From Membranipora membranacea (lineage: Eukaryota > Bryozoa > Gymnolaemata > Cheilostomatida > Membraniporidae), in the NCBI GenBank assembly GCA_914767715.1, contig OU612074.1, positions 3,673,501 through 3,737,500 on the forward strand: DNA of 64,000 nt, read 5' to 3'. This document shows, piece by piece, positions 11,575-24,350 of this stretch. The stretch's first letter is position 1, and each line of letters begins with the position of its first letter. The notes under the pieces were generated by a model. It was not told the origin of the DNA, did not search any database, and worked only from the letters and a program-made list of their open reading frames with translations. The translations under genes and the position numbers were made by a program.

Positions 11575-14003
11575 AGCCTCGAAGAGGCAGCTACTGAAAA
11601 CAGCGATGTGTAAACAGTACCACTGAAACTTACCACCATTTTCTAACACGTAAACATGTTATGACAGACAAAGCTGCCGCTCCGATATATGTACCTACTG
11701 AACCACCACATTTACAAGGGACAGAGGACTATGCGATTTTGCAGTTGCCGGTTACGGACAGCCAGACAGTGTAAAGGTTCATCTGGAATTCAGCAGGGAA
11801 TCAAGTGGCATTGCATCATTAATAAGCCCATAATGCAGTGCTGCTAACCTCCAAGTAAGGTGAAAGTTTATGCTTATATTGTGTATCATGTCAATCTATC
11901 TACCGTATTATCTGAAATCTAGCAAGCATAATTGCTCATGTTTTATACATACATCCAGTGTGTTTAACTAACTACTGTCACATTCTATCAGTAAGCTGGT
12001 GGTCAACCAATCACGCACAATGAGATAAATATTTGCAAAGGCTTGAGAGCAAGTGATGGGATGGGCAAATATTTGTATAAATCAAGAGATTCGCAAAAAA
12101 ACTTCTTTTTTTTTCTCAAGAGTCTCCACGCTAAACCTGTGAAACGTCAAAATGCTATCTTAAATCCACAATTTTCTATAATAATATGTATATTCATTTC
12201 TTCTTAGTACTTTTATATGCAACCATATCCATACAATTCTTTTGAAAATGGCTACTGCAGCAATTTTGTCAATTTTTTTTAGATCCGCAAATATATTCAA
12301 TCCTTTCAGGTTTAAATCAGTAAATGTATTACATCTGTACAAAAATAAATGCATTGTAAATTTTACTGTGCCTTTTTGCTTTAATTTGCAACCACAATCT
12401 TGTATTGTTTCATGGGTTGTGTCAGGAGTTGTCCCTTATTATAAGGGGCGCTGAACAGATGAGACCTTAAATTTGCATTTTTTTATATAAGCTATCATTG
12501 GAGCAGATCACATTCTTTTGTCTGGCATCCAGGGAAACTAAGATAGAAACGAATTGAATGGAATTGAATAGGTGGATCACGCTGACCCACTTGATGGGAA
12601 AAAAAATGACTGCAAATATAATTTGATGTATATTATATGTTATATAATAAATATATCATTTAAATTAAGAGAAATAAAAATAATCCAGTTCTGAATTTTG
12701 ATATTATATAAATCCAACCCAAAAATATTGATAACAGAAAAAAATTTAGAATAACATCTATATTTTTAATGTTATTGTAATACAAAACAATTCTAGATTT
12801 AATACAATAACTTAATATATATATATGGAATACTTTTGCAAAAATATTTAGCTGTTTATTTCAAGACACCACCCTTCCTCACACCGAATTTCATTGTGTT
12901 TGATCAATTTTTTATATTCTAAAACATTATTATTTAATTTTAATTGTATTAAAAACTTAGATTTTCGGAGACCTTCTTATTTCGGCATACTAGTCAAATT
13001 TTTGGATTACCAAATAAATAGATCAGTTGTAGTAAGCTGAAACCACGGATTTTTTTCATCTGCTTTCTTTATGGCCTATATAAAACATTGCAAAAGTATG
13101 GTCTCATCTGTAAATAATCAAGGGAGATTACTCCGAAAAGCATAACCCCATCGGTATTTTCATTATTATCAGGATCGTTGAAACAAGTGAATATTCAGTG
13201 CAAGGTTAGCGTATTGTTAATTTTGAATAAAGAAATATGATAACCTATAGATGTAATAGTCGTTGAGTAATTCACCAGGTTTCCATGTGAGATTTGAGGT
13301 TGGCTTATATCAAGCTAAGTCGTCACATCTTCGGTCGCCCTAGGAGAAGCAAGTGTCTTTAACTCCTTGGAAGAAGGCACCCATTTCCATGGACAAGAAA
13401 CTTAAAAACATATGCTGCGGTAGGGAATCGTATTTGGATCTCCCGATCACATGTCTATTTAAAACCTAGGATATAGCCTATACCCTCATGAATATGAAAA
13501 TGCTTTTTTGTGTAACAAAATTGTAACAATATCATTAATCGCTTATATTGTCAATTTTTTTCGTTTTATCTGAAAAACTAGACAATTATTGGACAGAAAC
13601 TACAACAAGTCTTTGTTCCTCATAAATTAGTCTGGATGATGGATTTTCACAAAGGGACATAATCCGAAAACATTCAATATTGCTAGGCTTTTCTGAGGCA
13701 TGACAAGCATCATATACAAATCAAAAGTGTACAACAAGAAGCTTGATCACATATTGCAACAAACGCTTTCCTCTCGAAAAATTACCAAAGTTCTCGAAAA
13801 TTACATCTTACATCATGTTAGCAAAAGCTAAGCAATATCATACATATGTATGTGCATTTGTACATTATTCACCAAACAATCCGGTTTTTCATCCCAACCT
13901 CAGAATCATGCAGATTTCGGTACAACAAATATAAATAAAGCTCGCAAGATGGAAAATGTTATCAATATTAAGTTTGTTTATGGTGTGAAGATATTATATT
14001 GGC
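11575..14003. other. Non-coding stretch of duplication copy 2
   Basis: It matches 3052-4892 and 7067-7599 of copy 1. It is AT-rich with short tatata runs (about 12815) and no supported gene. Confidence 0.5.
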
Positions 14004-14583
14004 CTAAATAATTCCCGTATTAAGGATGAATGACACTGTTTGCTCTGCACATGGTAACGGCGAAGTAAGTACATCAGTGCCTATGAGGACGTAAATTCCA
14101 TCAGCATGGAAATTTATTACATCACATCTAGCAGCCGTACCTGTTTGTTTTGCTTGGATGCATCTAACCATACAGTCAACTGGCGATCTGGCTATAGTTA
14201 TGCTCGAAGACGTGAAACATAAGTTATCTGCAACCTCAGAGAAGGTTCCCTTCAATGCGCCCTGTAAGGAAATGAAGTTGAATGATTGTTTTTCTTACGA
14301 CCTAAATGTAACTAAATACATGACATACTAGAAACAGTCTTCCATAAGGGCAATATTCCCTCTGTGAGTTGCAATTAATAACTTTAATGCTGTCTGGATA
14401 GTAGCTATTAGGGTAGTAGAGCAAGATGTCTGCTATTTCACCTTATAACTGTTGATAATTTTCATCACTGCTTGCATCAAGATAAGTTTTTAAATAAATA
14501 TGCCTTTGAAATTGAATGCCTATGAAACAACTCACCTCTTCAACAAAAACCATCTTGCACAGTGAAAGAACAAGGAACCACAT
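14004..14583 (-). CDS. Small secreted PAN/apple-like cysteine protein (copy B1)
   Basis: It is the copy 2 counterpart of 7600-8193. Exon 2 is 14004-14261; the signal exon ends with its donor at 14536. The start codon used in A1 is CTG here, so translation must begin at the next Met (14581-14583, giving MWFLVLSLCKMVFVEE) or at an in-frame Met up to 14655. The cysteine pattern has CMVRC intact, but the fifth cysteine is Tyr (GIY, codon TAC), whereas A1 has TGC. A1 and B1 have therefore each lost a different conserved cysteine. Structure and splice sites are intact; whether it makes a stable secreted protein is uncertain. Confidence 0.5.
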
Positions 14584-15186
14584 TCTAAATGCCGACAGTT
14601 TTCTCAAACTTATAGATCTTCCACATTCAGAGGCATTCATTAGACAAATAACCAATTAGCAAAGAAATAGGTGAAGACAATGTAGGACTAGCATTATTAC
14701 AGAGTCTAGAGTTTTTACATGCGGTGTGAGTGACCTGACCTAGGTTATCTTCCACTTCATTTCTAAACTGACATCATGTATTTGGAATTATCTCGTCATG
14801 CCTTCATTCTTGCTTTACACACCATTTCGAATAACTAGAATATGATACTACTATCATTGAATATAGGTGATTTTCTAAGTGTTCGAGTGAGTCCTGTCAG
14901 GGGACTTGTTGCAAAATTGCTCAATTATTAATTGAACTATGATTTCTTTATTTCTTTTATTTTCAATCAACAATCATCCTTCTGAATATTTTTAATGTGG
15001 TGACAGAAAAAAACTTATAGAAATGAGGAAAAACGGAGAGATGAAAAAAACCTAATTAAGCCAATGACTGAAAATAAACAGAGAATAATTTCACACAAAC
15101 AAAAGTATGGTTTTCAGTAACCGGCCTGTCTTCCTTAAAAAAAGTATTCTTATAAGTGTAAATATATTGTGAGGACACTTTTAAGA

Positions 15187-15785
15187 TTATAATTCGTGGT
15201 AATAGGACACTTTTGAAACTGGACATAAACCATGCACAGTAATACCACCATCCCAAAATAGAAAGCAGACACCACTGGTGTTGAAGTTAAATCCCAAACA
15301 GCGGACTTCATCCGATTGTTCTTCTCGGAGGCATTTGATCATGCATTCAATCGCTGAGCTCACTTCAAATTGTTGAGGTGGTGCCAAAGTCAAGAGGCAC
15401 ATGTTTTGTTCAGTGAAAACTCCACTTAAAATACCCTGAAAGAATATGTTAGTATTGTACCAACTTACTAAGATTAATCTGATTGCAGGCAAGTGATGCC
15501 AAGTGCTACATTATTAAAGTAGTATCCTGTTGGAAACGCAATGTATTGAACAGTGAGCCAAATACACAATTTCTTTGTTCATTCCACATTTTTAAAGATG
15601 CAATGGTTTCCTGAACATTGACAAAAACAGGGTGAGATATGAAGCGACTATTGTGCCACATGCAAAATATATAACAAACAAACAGTAGCTCGGGATGGTA
15701 TTGTACATCATAAATCACTCACCTCCGCGTTTATAACCAAGCTGCCAAGTGATAGAACTAAGAACCACATTCTCATTGCTGCCAT
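15187..15785 (-). CDS. Small secreted PAN/apple-like cysteine protein (copy B2)
   Basis: It is the counterpart of 8779-9377: signal exon 15723-15785 encodes the same 21-residue leader as A2, and exon 2 is 15187-15435. All six cysteines are kept. Differences from A2 in the mature domain are scattered substitutions (for example REEQSDEVRC against REERSNEVRC) with no stop or frameshift, which suggests the coding frame is maintained. The product is 103 aa, secreted, single domain, function unknown. Confidence 0.6.
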
Positions 15786-16479
15786 TGTCTGGAGACTTAC
15801 AGATCTTGCGCTTCCAAGAAGAAAAACAAATATTTGGAGATATATACAGTAGTCTGACACCTTGTTGTATCATTAATAAATATTGTGAGAGTGAAAATGT
15901 AAAACAGGAGATTGCGCCACAAGATAGTTTAATTAGAATTTCAATTAGTTTTAGCTGTGATAAAAATCAATCAGCATATGAGAAGGATGTTTTTATCATT
16001 ACGGATTTTCAATTTTCTGTTCTTCTTTGATTCACAATTATTGTACATGTAAGAACGTTGATATGAATACAGCATGGTAATAGATTTTTCTCATTTAAAA
16101 ATTTCAATCAGGTTTGTTGCTGAGAAATCTCATCTTTTAGACATAACTAATAGATGATGCTTTCAAGTTTGAAACATAGACAATCTATTAGCAAACCATA
16201 TATAACTGGTTTATAGGATAAATTTACAGTTCTTCTGTTGCTCGTAATTATTTTAAGTGTAAGAAACACAGAATTTATAACAGGCAGGTTTCAATAACTA
16301 CATAATTTCAATTTCTTTCAGCTTTGATAATATTGATTTATAATACAAAAAACCTAATACCAGTTTGTAAACATTACGCAAATCTCGTCTCTTCTCAGTA
16401 TCAGGATTCTGCCGAATGTGCAAAACTGTTTCTGGGCTCTGTGATTTCTTGCCCACCCACCCACCCATCTTGCATTTTT

Positions 16480-16860
16480 AGAATGTTGACCCGCACCAAG
16501 TTAAATATAATGAGGTTCCTGTCTTGGGAGATTTCAAAATCGATTTACATGACAAAAAAAAGTCAAAGTGGAGCAGAGAAATCTCTCAGTTTTCAATGAA
16601 ACAGGTGATAACTGACCTCACAAGGGTCGCAAGTCATATCAACATCAGTATGTATGGCAAGACATAATCAGTACCACCAGACTCAGCTAGACTCAGAAGA
16701 TACCAACCTTATTAAACTGAAAGATATGTCACACTTTATTGATATGGGATGCTCTGATCATAGAAAAGCCATAACGACAAGTACATTAACTCATATTCTT
16801 AATGCAGCTACCAGTCGAATCAATCTGCCACAAAATCCAGGTAAACAACTGTCAGTCTTC
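16480..16860 (+). pseudogene. Decayed LINE endonuclease fragment (copy 2)
   Basis: It is the duplicate of 10060-10480, again with the GDFKIDL-like motif (near 16530) and GCSDHRKA (near 16750), in broken frames. About 50 bp between two attaact repeats is missing relative to copy 1. Confidence 0.4.
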
Positions 16861-17286
16861 ATTCCTTTTGATTACAAAAAATATCCACACATTACTATAG
16901 AATATGGCAGCAACTTTGTCAAATGTTTTTAGATCCGCAAATATATTGAATCAGTCCATTTAAATCACATCTGTACAAAATAAATGTGTTGTAAATTGTT
17001 ATTGTTGGTATTATCAGGATGGGAATGTTATCTAAGAATTTTTATTCTAAATAACCAATTCAATCAAAAGAACATTTAGAGGCATGTTAGTTGATGTATA
17101 AAGTTTGAGTGTAGTTATTTTGAAATGAAAGAAATATTACAGCTGCAAGATGTTATAACTAATCCTTCAGGTCAAATCATTAAAACCTACAACTCCAAAA
17201 ATATATTCTTTTGTTTTTTTATATCTCCGCGCTGTAGATAATTCAGGAATGTGTAAAGAATCTGCTCGCTACATTTCAATACGAGG

Positions 17287-17520
17287 CTATTTGTTACACT
17301 CAAAGCAGCACAACGACAAAACTTTGTTACTTAGCTTAGTTGAAGGATAAACAAGACAGTCAACTTTAACAACAGGTCTCCTGGATTGATGGCCTGGATC
17401 GACTCCACCATTGGGTCTCAGGCAGTAGGTGAGAAGGCATTCTTGATTTCTTTTCAGATATCCTGCACAAAATCTCTTACAGACATAAGAATGGGTAAAC
17501 TGTCTGCTTTCAACATCCAT
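17287..17520 (-). CDS. Cysteine-rich exon or small gene, unrecognised
   Basis: An open minus-strand frame of up to 77 codons carries nine cysteines (VCKRFC, QEC, TYC, VDC, LCCFEC) and stops right after the last. A good internal acceptor (...gattttgtgcag) lies near 17465, so the real exon may start there, with an upstream signal exon that I could not find. A relic of the same exon lies at 5247-5340. Its Cys density and strand match the neighbouring small secreted genes, but the spacing differs. Function unknown. Confidence 0.35.
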   Translation of the reverse strand: MDVESRQFTHSYVCKRFCAGYLKRNQECLLTYCLRPNGGVDPGHQSRRPVVKVDCLVYPSTKLSNKVLSLCCFECNK

Positions 17521-18595
17521 TTTAAGAAATCTTCAACATTAAATTTCTCATCAATTATAAATTAACATCCTTGTGACTTTATTACTTTTTCCTCTCGGTA
17601 ATACTTTTCTAGACAATATTGCAATAGTTTTCAACAGTCGTCCACGGCACCTTCAATCCCTGAAGAATTTATATCATTTAAAAATGTCTTTTTGCCAACC
17701 ACTTCATATGGTTTGATATTGTCTTTTATCCCATAGTATTATTTTTTGTGTTTATATTTCAAGTACTTTAGTTCATACAATGGTAAGGACATCGTGGTGA
17801 TGAAAACTATTGACAATAAAAATCTAAAAATTGTTTGTTCACATACATGATGTTAGTCTTGTTGTAAAAGTGGAAGCAAATTAGTAGATATAGGAGGAAG
17901 GTGTCTAGTAAAGTTTGATCAATTTACCCGGGCACTTATACCTAGGTTCATAGTCCCTCACAATTGCTGTCGCCAGTTATTAATATATGGCTACTTTTGA
18001 CCAAAATTAATGCATTGCAGATGATGGGAGTTGACTATAATTACTCTGCTCGAGAATTATATGCTCACTGTCTTGGGTAAGACAACTCTAGTTATTAGTG
18101 AAACTTACAAACTCGATGCTAAATATTTTATTTGTTCCTAAAGTAGATATGTGCTATACCTTGTGGAAAGTGTTGGTAAGGTGTGTTTAAATATGCTCTG
18201 TGGTTTATATTGTTGACAAGGTGATTAATAGACTGTAAATGATTATAATACACATCTTAACCATACAAAGCGTTCACTTTCTGCATCAATTTCAGACACT
18301 TGTTTCAAGGTTGTGAATATAAGGGGTGCAATTGCGTTCCCTTTGACTGACTCACATTAAAACTCATTTTAAGTTATTTTGAATAATTTACATCTAAGAG
18401 GAGATTAATACAACTTTGTCAATCACTCAATGTGCTAACAAGATGCCAAGCACAGCATGGTGCAAAGCTCTTTATACTTTTTTATAATGCATTACCCAAG
18501 GTGTTATTCATGGTCCTTCATGATCAATGCATGCTATTCAACAAACTCGACCTCATTTGACTTCATTGTAATCTATGTAAAGATCGCTGCAGCAC
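17521..18595. repeat. Older diverged paralog of 5340-6660, otherwise empty
   Basis: Segments such as attactctgctcgagaatta (near 18040) and gtggtttatattgttgaca (near 18200) line up in order with 5490 and 6290, interrupted by indels. A third weak match lies near 20325-20400. No gene is supported in this stretch. Confidence 0.5.
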
Positions 18596-19900
18596 TTAAG
18601 GTCATGCCTCGCCAAATTTTTTTTTGGGGTTTCTCAATCCACAAGATCAAAGAAGTCTAAACCCAAAATTTGACGACGTTACGCCATAACGTGACGTCAT
18701 AGCGTGTCACTGAATTTCAGCAACATGTCAAAACCTATTGTCCAATTTAAAAGACATTGCAAGTTCTTGGAGCAAAAAATGCAGTTAATACATAAAGACT
18801 ACCCTTATATCATGCCGCCATATCAACAATAATGTTCAATGTTTGATTTGACTTGAGAAAAACGGCATTCAAATTCACATACTGATAGCTATGCCATAAG
18901 TGCTGACAATGCTATAAAGAAAGTGAGCTGTGTCAATTGCTGTCCGAGGTGGACAAATGTGATCACCCTAGTGCCCTCATTAGCCCAGTGCTGACCAGTA
19001 TTGATGAAAAAAAATTGATGTGCCACTTGGAAATTTTGAATTATCTTACTCCTAAACTAGTCAAAATTTTGATTAAAATCCCCCTTTGCTGTACAAAACG
19101 AGAAGTATAAATATGTGAAAACATTACTGAGACTGAAATATTTTTTTTGCAAGGGGCATCATCCCAAGCCTTGGTGAGGGCGCTAGCCATTTTTTTTGAA
19201 CCAAATAAAATTTTTGTGTTGGAGAAGGGGTATAATAAGAAAGCCCATCATGCAGTTTTCCAGAGGCAGGCTGTAAACTCAATAATCATTTTGCCAAGCT
19301 AAGTTGAAATAAAATATATGTTGAGTGAACAATTGCATGAGAACTACCTACAAACATATCCTTTTTGTATATTCCCATTGAATTGAAATAAATGCCTCAT
19401 GAATACAGAAGAAAATCCAACCATTCATGGTTTTTTGCCTGATATATTTCTACAACAGATTTGGCGTAGTAATATAAGTCTCTAAAATCCAGTCATTTGG
19501 GTGTATTATACAACAATTCACAAGCTGGCTTGTTAATTCCTGTCTGTTATCATAGAACTTTCCTTCTTTAGTACTTGAAATTCATGTCAAGGCTTGTTCC
19601 TAGGATCAATTATCACAAATTAAATTTTTTTGGACTACTTTGCGCTGCCAATCCTGGTTTGATACGAATAAATGGTTGGTCTGAGCCAGATGCTCCCAGT
19701 TATTGACAGCTCCTATTCTTTTGTATGGGCACCGGTTGCTTAAATTTTATAAGTTGCCATCACATACATAAAAAATTAAATTAAAGAAAATTGAGGGTTT
19801 GGAAATTGCTAAACAATGAATAGCTACAATTAGAATGAAAAATCGCGGAAATCGGACCAGTAGTTCTCAAGTTAGTATCCTAGGCGAGGCATGACCTTAA
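18596..19900. mobile_element. 1.3-kb non-autonomous DNA transposon with TTAA ends
   Basis: The left end is TTAAGGTCATGCCTCGCC (18596-18613) and the right end is its exact reverse complement (19883-19900). Both carry TTAA, which reads as a TTAA target duplication with 14-bp terminal repeats. TTAA targets are typical of piggyBac and Kolobok elements. The interior (1.27 kb) has no long ORF, so a transposase would have to come from elsewhere. It lies between the small-gene cluster and a gene-poor stretch. Confidence 0.7.
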
Positions 19901-20467
19901 AATGAACACTTTATTTGAGTACTGTTATCTGCTAGTAATTAATTCACGATGATGATAATAGAGATATTAGTATCTGATGTTACAACCGTCTGGGTGACTA
20001 TAAACAAACATAAATATGATCATGTCACAATACTGAAAATGTCTAATCCGCTGTGTGCTCAAAACAATGTAATGGTATGCTGGCCAATACACAGGGCTGG
20101 TTTCATGCTGCTGGTACCGGCCATGGTGTAAATGTACTAGAGAAATCCTCGAAACAGCGTTGACTCTTGGAGTCTTGGTCTCTACCTGTGTGTTGTGCAT
20201 TGGTGTGCATAACACTTCCACATATCCAGCTATACCTTGGGGTATTCTTCCATATATTTTAATTCTCAATAAGAGTTACTACAGGGAGGATGGGACCTAG
20301 TTACAACAGGAAAGGAAGATATACTCAGACTGAGAATTATGTGCCCATTGCTGTGGTCAAGACAACTCCAGATGATAGTCAAAAGTTGAAACTGCACTAT
20401 AAATCTTTATTTACACTTACATACTTTACTAGTTACCTCTAAACTAAAGCAGCAGTAACCTGCTTCT
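19901..20467. other. Non-coding, weak repeat similarity only
   Basis: No gene supported. The segment near 20325-20400 (gagaattatgtgccc...aagacaactccag) resembles 5500 and 18050. Confidence 0.4.
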
Positions 20468-20785
20468 CTAATTGATAGTCAGTTTGTGACATTTCAGTTC
20501 ACAATAACAATATGTTGTTCTCTCACAACCATAATGCAAAAAATAGGCAATGAAGAAAAACAAAAGAGAACTGAGATAAGTCATAACTTGATGATGTTTA
20601 GCCAACTTCCACGAATCATTGTGGAGGAAGTCCAATAAATGGGAACCCTCTTTGTGTCTGGCGGTTGTGAGTAAATCATTTGTGGCAGTATTTCTTAATG
20701 CCATGGTGATGGAATCAATTTGTGTTTTCTGCAACGTCTCAGCATTTGATTGAGCCACCACAAATCTGATGATATGATGCCCGAA
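20468..20785 (-). CDS. Isolated exon-like frame, possible Pumilio/NOP9-type repeat
   Basis: A minus-strand frame follows an acceptor-like ...catatcatcag (near 20766) and reads MALRNTATNDLLTTARHK, then EGSHLLDFL. The GSHLLD core and its surroundings resemble a Pumilio-type helical repeat as in NOP9. After KLAKHHQ the frame runs into a hydrophobic, low-complexity tail, and no neighbouring exon was found. It could be an exon fragment, a retrocopy remnant or chance. No ATG or donor is convincing. Confidence 0.25.
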   Translation of the reverse strand, partial: FGHHIIRFVVAQSNAETLQKTQIDSITMALRNTATNDLLTTARHKEGSHLLDFLHNDSWKLAKHHQVMTYLSSLLFFFIAYFLHYGCERTTYCYCELKCHKLTIN

Positions 20786-23700
20786 AGTCTTTCATTTTAA
20801 CCAATGAAACATTTCAACTTGAACTGGTAAAAACTTTGATTGGGACAGCCATAAGTCTTACATATTGATCAATTACGAGAAAACATCCATTCATCTTCCC
20901 TACACGATTTAGGGGCAGTAAGCCTCACCTTTGGGAACCTATTCCCAACAATACACAAAGCACTCTTCCTTTCATCACCTGTAAAAAAAACAGCATACGT
21001 CTTCACACAACTCTCTAGATACTACAATAACAATTACATTGGGAAACACATAAAACACCAACAGTATGAAACATCAACATCACAAATTACTCTGAAATGT
21101 TATCAAAGTTTTCCACCAAAACAAAGTTTTCTACTTTAAATATATCTCGTGTCTTATTTGTCATTTGCAACACTACTTCCTGCATAGAAATAAAAGAGAT
21201 ATACGCATTTCAATGTGATGTGGATATTCTGTGAATTTTTTGTGATGAACCAGTTGTCAACAAGATCAAGATTGAACACTGAAATATTGGCGCAGAAGGC
21301 AGGCCAGTGCTAGAAATAGTTTACTCTCCCAGTTTGGCACATGCATATAAACAGTTCCATTGCGATACGGATCAAGCTCCAGTAGGGTTTGCCAGACCGA
21401 TTTGATTGCGCCACAATGGTGATCCTATTTAGATAATATAAACCAACAGGTTTTAAGTGATGAGACCAGAATTAGGTGCCGATGAAAATAAAATGAGCCA
21501 GATTGGAAAACAATATTCAAGCCAAAACTCCGATCAATAGCTTACTGTGGTGTTTTATGAGTCTCGAATTACCAAATCTAGCACCCATGCACCCCTTGAA
21601 ATGATGAACCCCTGTCTTAATCTATTAGGTTATTGAGTTTCTAATTGATGGCGGGTTCATCCAAGAGTAAAAAACCATAACAATTGAGATCTTCATGTAG
21701 ATTGTGCACAGTACTTTGCAATATAATATATGACATGGGGGACTGCTATTCTCAAATTATAGTTTGATCTCCTATTTGATGGGCTAGATTTAGTGCAGTA
21801 TTATATTTATGTAATTTTGAGGTTGTTTGTACCATTCGACTAGGGGATATTATAATTATCTGCAAGCACCCTTTTTATGGTTTGTGCTGAAATGGGAGAA
21901 GTTGTCTTATTATTTTGTATGTCACGTTAACTCCAGGTATAAGTGCGTAAAAAGTATAATAAAGGTGCCTGTGAGATTTTATTATAGCACAACAGTTTTT
22001 TTAACTTGGTCTTGCTACTGTTATTTTCGAGAGTCAATTTGGTTTTGGTCATAATCTTCAAATATCGGCGATCTATCCCTATTTCTATAGTCTGGTACAT
22101 CAGTGCCAGAAGCCAAAGAAAATAAAGTTAAACAACACAGGGAAAATAATGTGTAGAGTGTGTTAACTGTCGAGATTATGGCGCTGTTTAACATTGTTTA
22201 CTTATCAAGTGTTGTAACTAAAATAGAGGAGGGTGTGATTGGTGAGGAACAAAGCTATTGGCTCACACTGTATGGGCATATCTTATATCTCACATGCAGC
22301 TTGCCAGTACGCGTGTACGCACACCTGGTCTACTGACATACCAAACACTAACACAGCCTTGTACAAATGTGTCACCCAGACATTTGTATAATGATAAGAT
22401 ATCGTCTCCCCCTAATCAGCTAATACTAAATGGCCTTGTTAGCTATGACTATCACTATCACTATGGGAATATTACACAAACCGCATCACAAGTAAGGTCC
22501 CAATACATAGTAAGTGAAACTTTGCACAGGCACACTTCCCTTTCTCCAAAACTGTACCTAACTCAGGAGTAGACAGTGTTTAGGATTCGGCAACATTTTA
22601 TTAGATCAAAGCTGCATAAGATATATGTCAGTCAGTCTGGTCAGTCAACTCAGTAGATCAATGCTAGATTTGTGTCAACACTGTAAGCTGTGATATTACA
22701 CCAGTATTAAATTAAGCGTCTAGACATGGTGTTAGTAACACATTCAGGTATTTCCTGATCATTCTATTAATTGTAAGAAATTGACCAGGTATAATCTAGA
22801 ATAAATGTTGTAACTGGTTGGTCAATTATTCAATCTATTCTGGTTGCAGCCACTGAGTTGTTAGAGCTTGGAAGGCAAAAGTGATTTTAGATTTGTAAAT
22901 TGGTAGGATGATGTTGTTTGTTCATCGATGGTCATGGGTATAAACTTTTGAATTGTTGAGCTGATAAATGAATTTTCAAAGCTTTTCCTGCGCAAAGAAT
23001 ACCTGGCCGATCAGGGCTTGCAGTGCTGGGATACAGCTTTCAATGCAAGCAATGGTAACCACCTGATCAAGTAGGCAGGCCCCAATAGCTCCATTTCTTC
23101 ATATCGCAAATGCTATTTACCGTACTTATATATCATGTCATAATGTTGAACTAGCCCTACAAAATCACACCTGCTCATTATCTTACCTAACCGATATATT
23201 ACATAATTTGTATTCAGGCTATAGCTATTTGTCACCGACTCTACAAGGTCACTGCGAAATATGCATATAATATCTAAGTCAACTGTGTATGTGACCGATA
23301 TTATTAGACGTGTAATTGCGATATTATTACAGCATAATGGTTGTATAAGAATGGAGAGACTCTAAAACTGACTATAAACAGCACTTGTTGTGCAATTATG
23401 TGTCATATCACCAAAGGTTTCACTGGCACAGTTCATTCTTAGCTGCATATCCGAGAAAAGCAATCGAGAGTGAGGTGAGGGGTAAGGTAGGACGATTCTA
23501 TCAGAGGATTTACTTAGCTTTCTACGCTGCTACATTTTTTGTTTTTGGAGTACTTTAGTAGAGAGAGAGATTTTAAATTCTTAACTTGTAGGATTTAGTT
23601 TTTCCGCATAAGCGTAAACGAAGGCCGATTATTTAAGCTGCCTTTAGTTTTTTTATGATAAAAGCAATGACAAGAAAAGTGCATGATTGGCCTACCCTTG

Positions 23701-24350
23701 GTCTGTGTTTGACATTTTAATATTAGCTACAAAAGGCAAGGGAGATGACTTATAAAATTATTGTGCTGCCGAATACATTTTTATTAAGATAGGCCTACTC
23801 TTTCTACCACGAGGTTATCTCAAGATCGCTTCAGGTCGCTTCCAAGCTATTGGTAAACCGCCAGCAGTTGAGGGTAGCAACTCCAAATGAAAACAAATTG
23901 GATCGAACATGATCGAGCTTGTCCCCATTTATATGTTTATGGTTGTCCCATTGACTCAGCATATCAGTTATTTCATGACTGTGTTTAGATAACAGGATTA
24001 TTGATAGACGATTAATCAGACGTGATGTTTCATTTTGAGCAGGTGCCAAATAATAATGGCAATGCAGTCAATCTGTATTTTAATGATGAAGGTCGTGTCA
24101 TTGGCAAGTGATAACGAATTAGTGTGCACATTTGGTTTGGTGGCTTGATGGCCTTGTACTCTTGTAAGTCGTGTACAAAGTATGGTCAAGCGTCTGCAGA
24201 GTCTCAATGCAACAGGATTGACGTAGTCTCACATTAATCTTCCCATTATCTCGGACTCGCTGCTCTACGATTATATAATAATACAGATAGACTTGTGTCA
24301 AGGCCGAGGACTCACATACATACACAGCCGCTGTGCAGTGATGCAATGGT
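20786..24350. other. Gene-poor stretch, nothing recognised
   Basis: 3.5 kb without a supported coding exon, RNA gene or clear mobile element. Open frames are short, lack splice context and look random. Confidence 0.4.

Larger units (their letters stand above)
10994..17159. repeat. Tandem segmental duplication, copy 2 (about 6.2 kb)
   Basis: It is collinear with 2315-10960. It begins at the hairpin element and ends at ...agctgcaagatgttataac. A 2.2-kb segment is absent, replaced by a nine-base filler (atagcctat) after ...aaaacctaggat near 13471. A 50-bp loss near 16788 lies between direct repeats of attaact. Identity looks high over the remaining sequence, suggesting a fairly recent event. Confidence 0.85.

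Noticed and set aside
18660-18710. TGACGTCA (CRE-like) motif
   Set aside because: A lone 8-mer inside a transposon-like element with no gene nearby.
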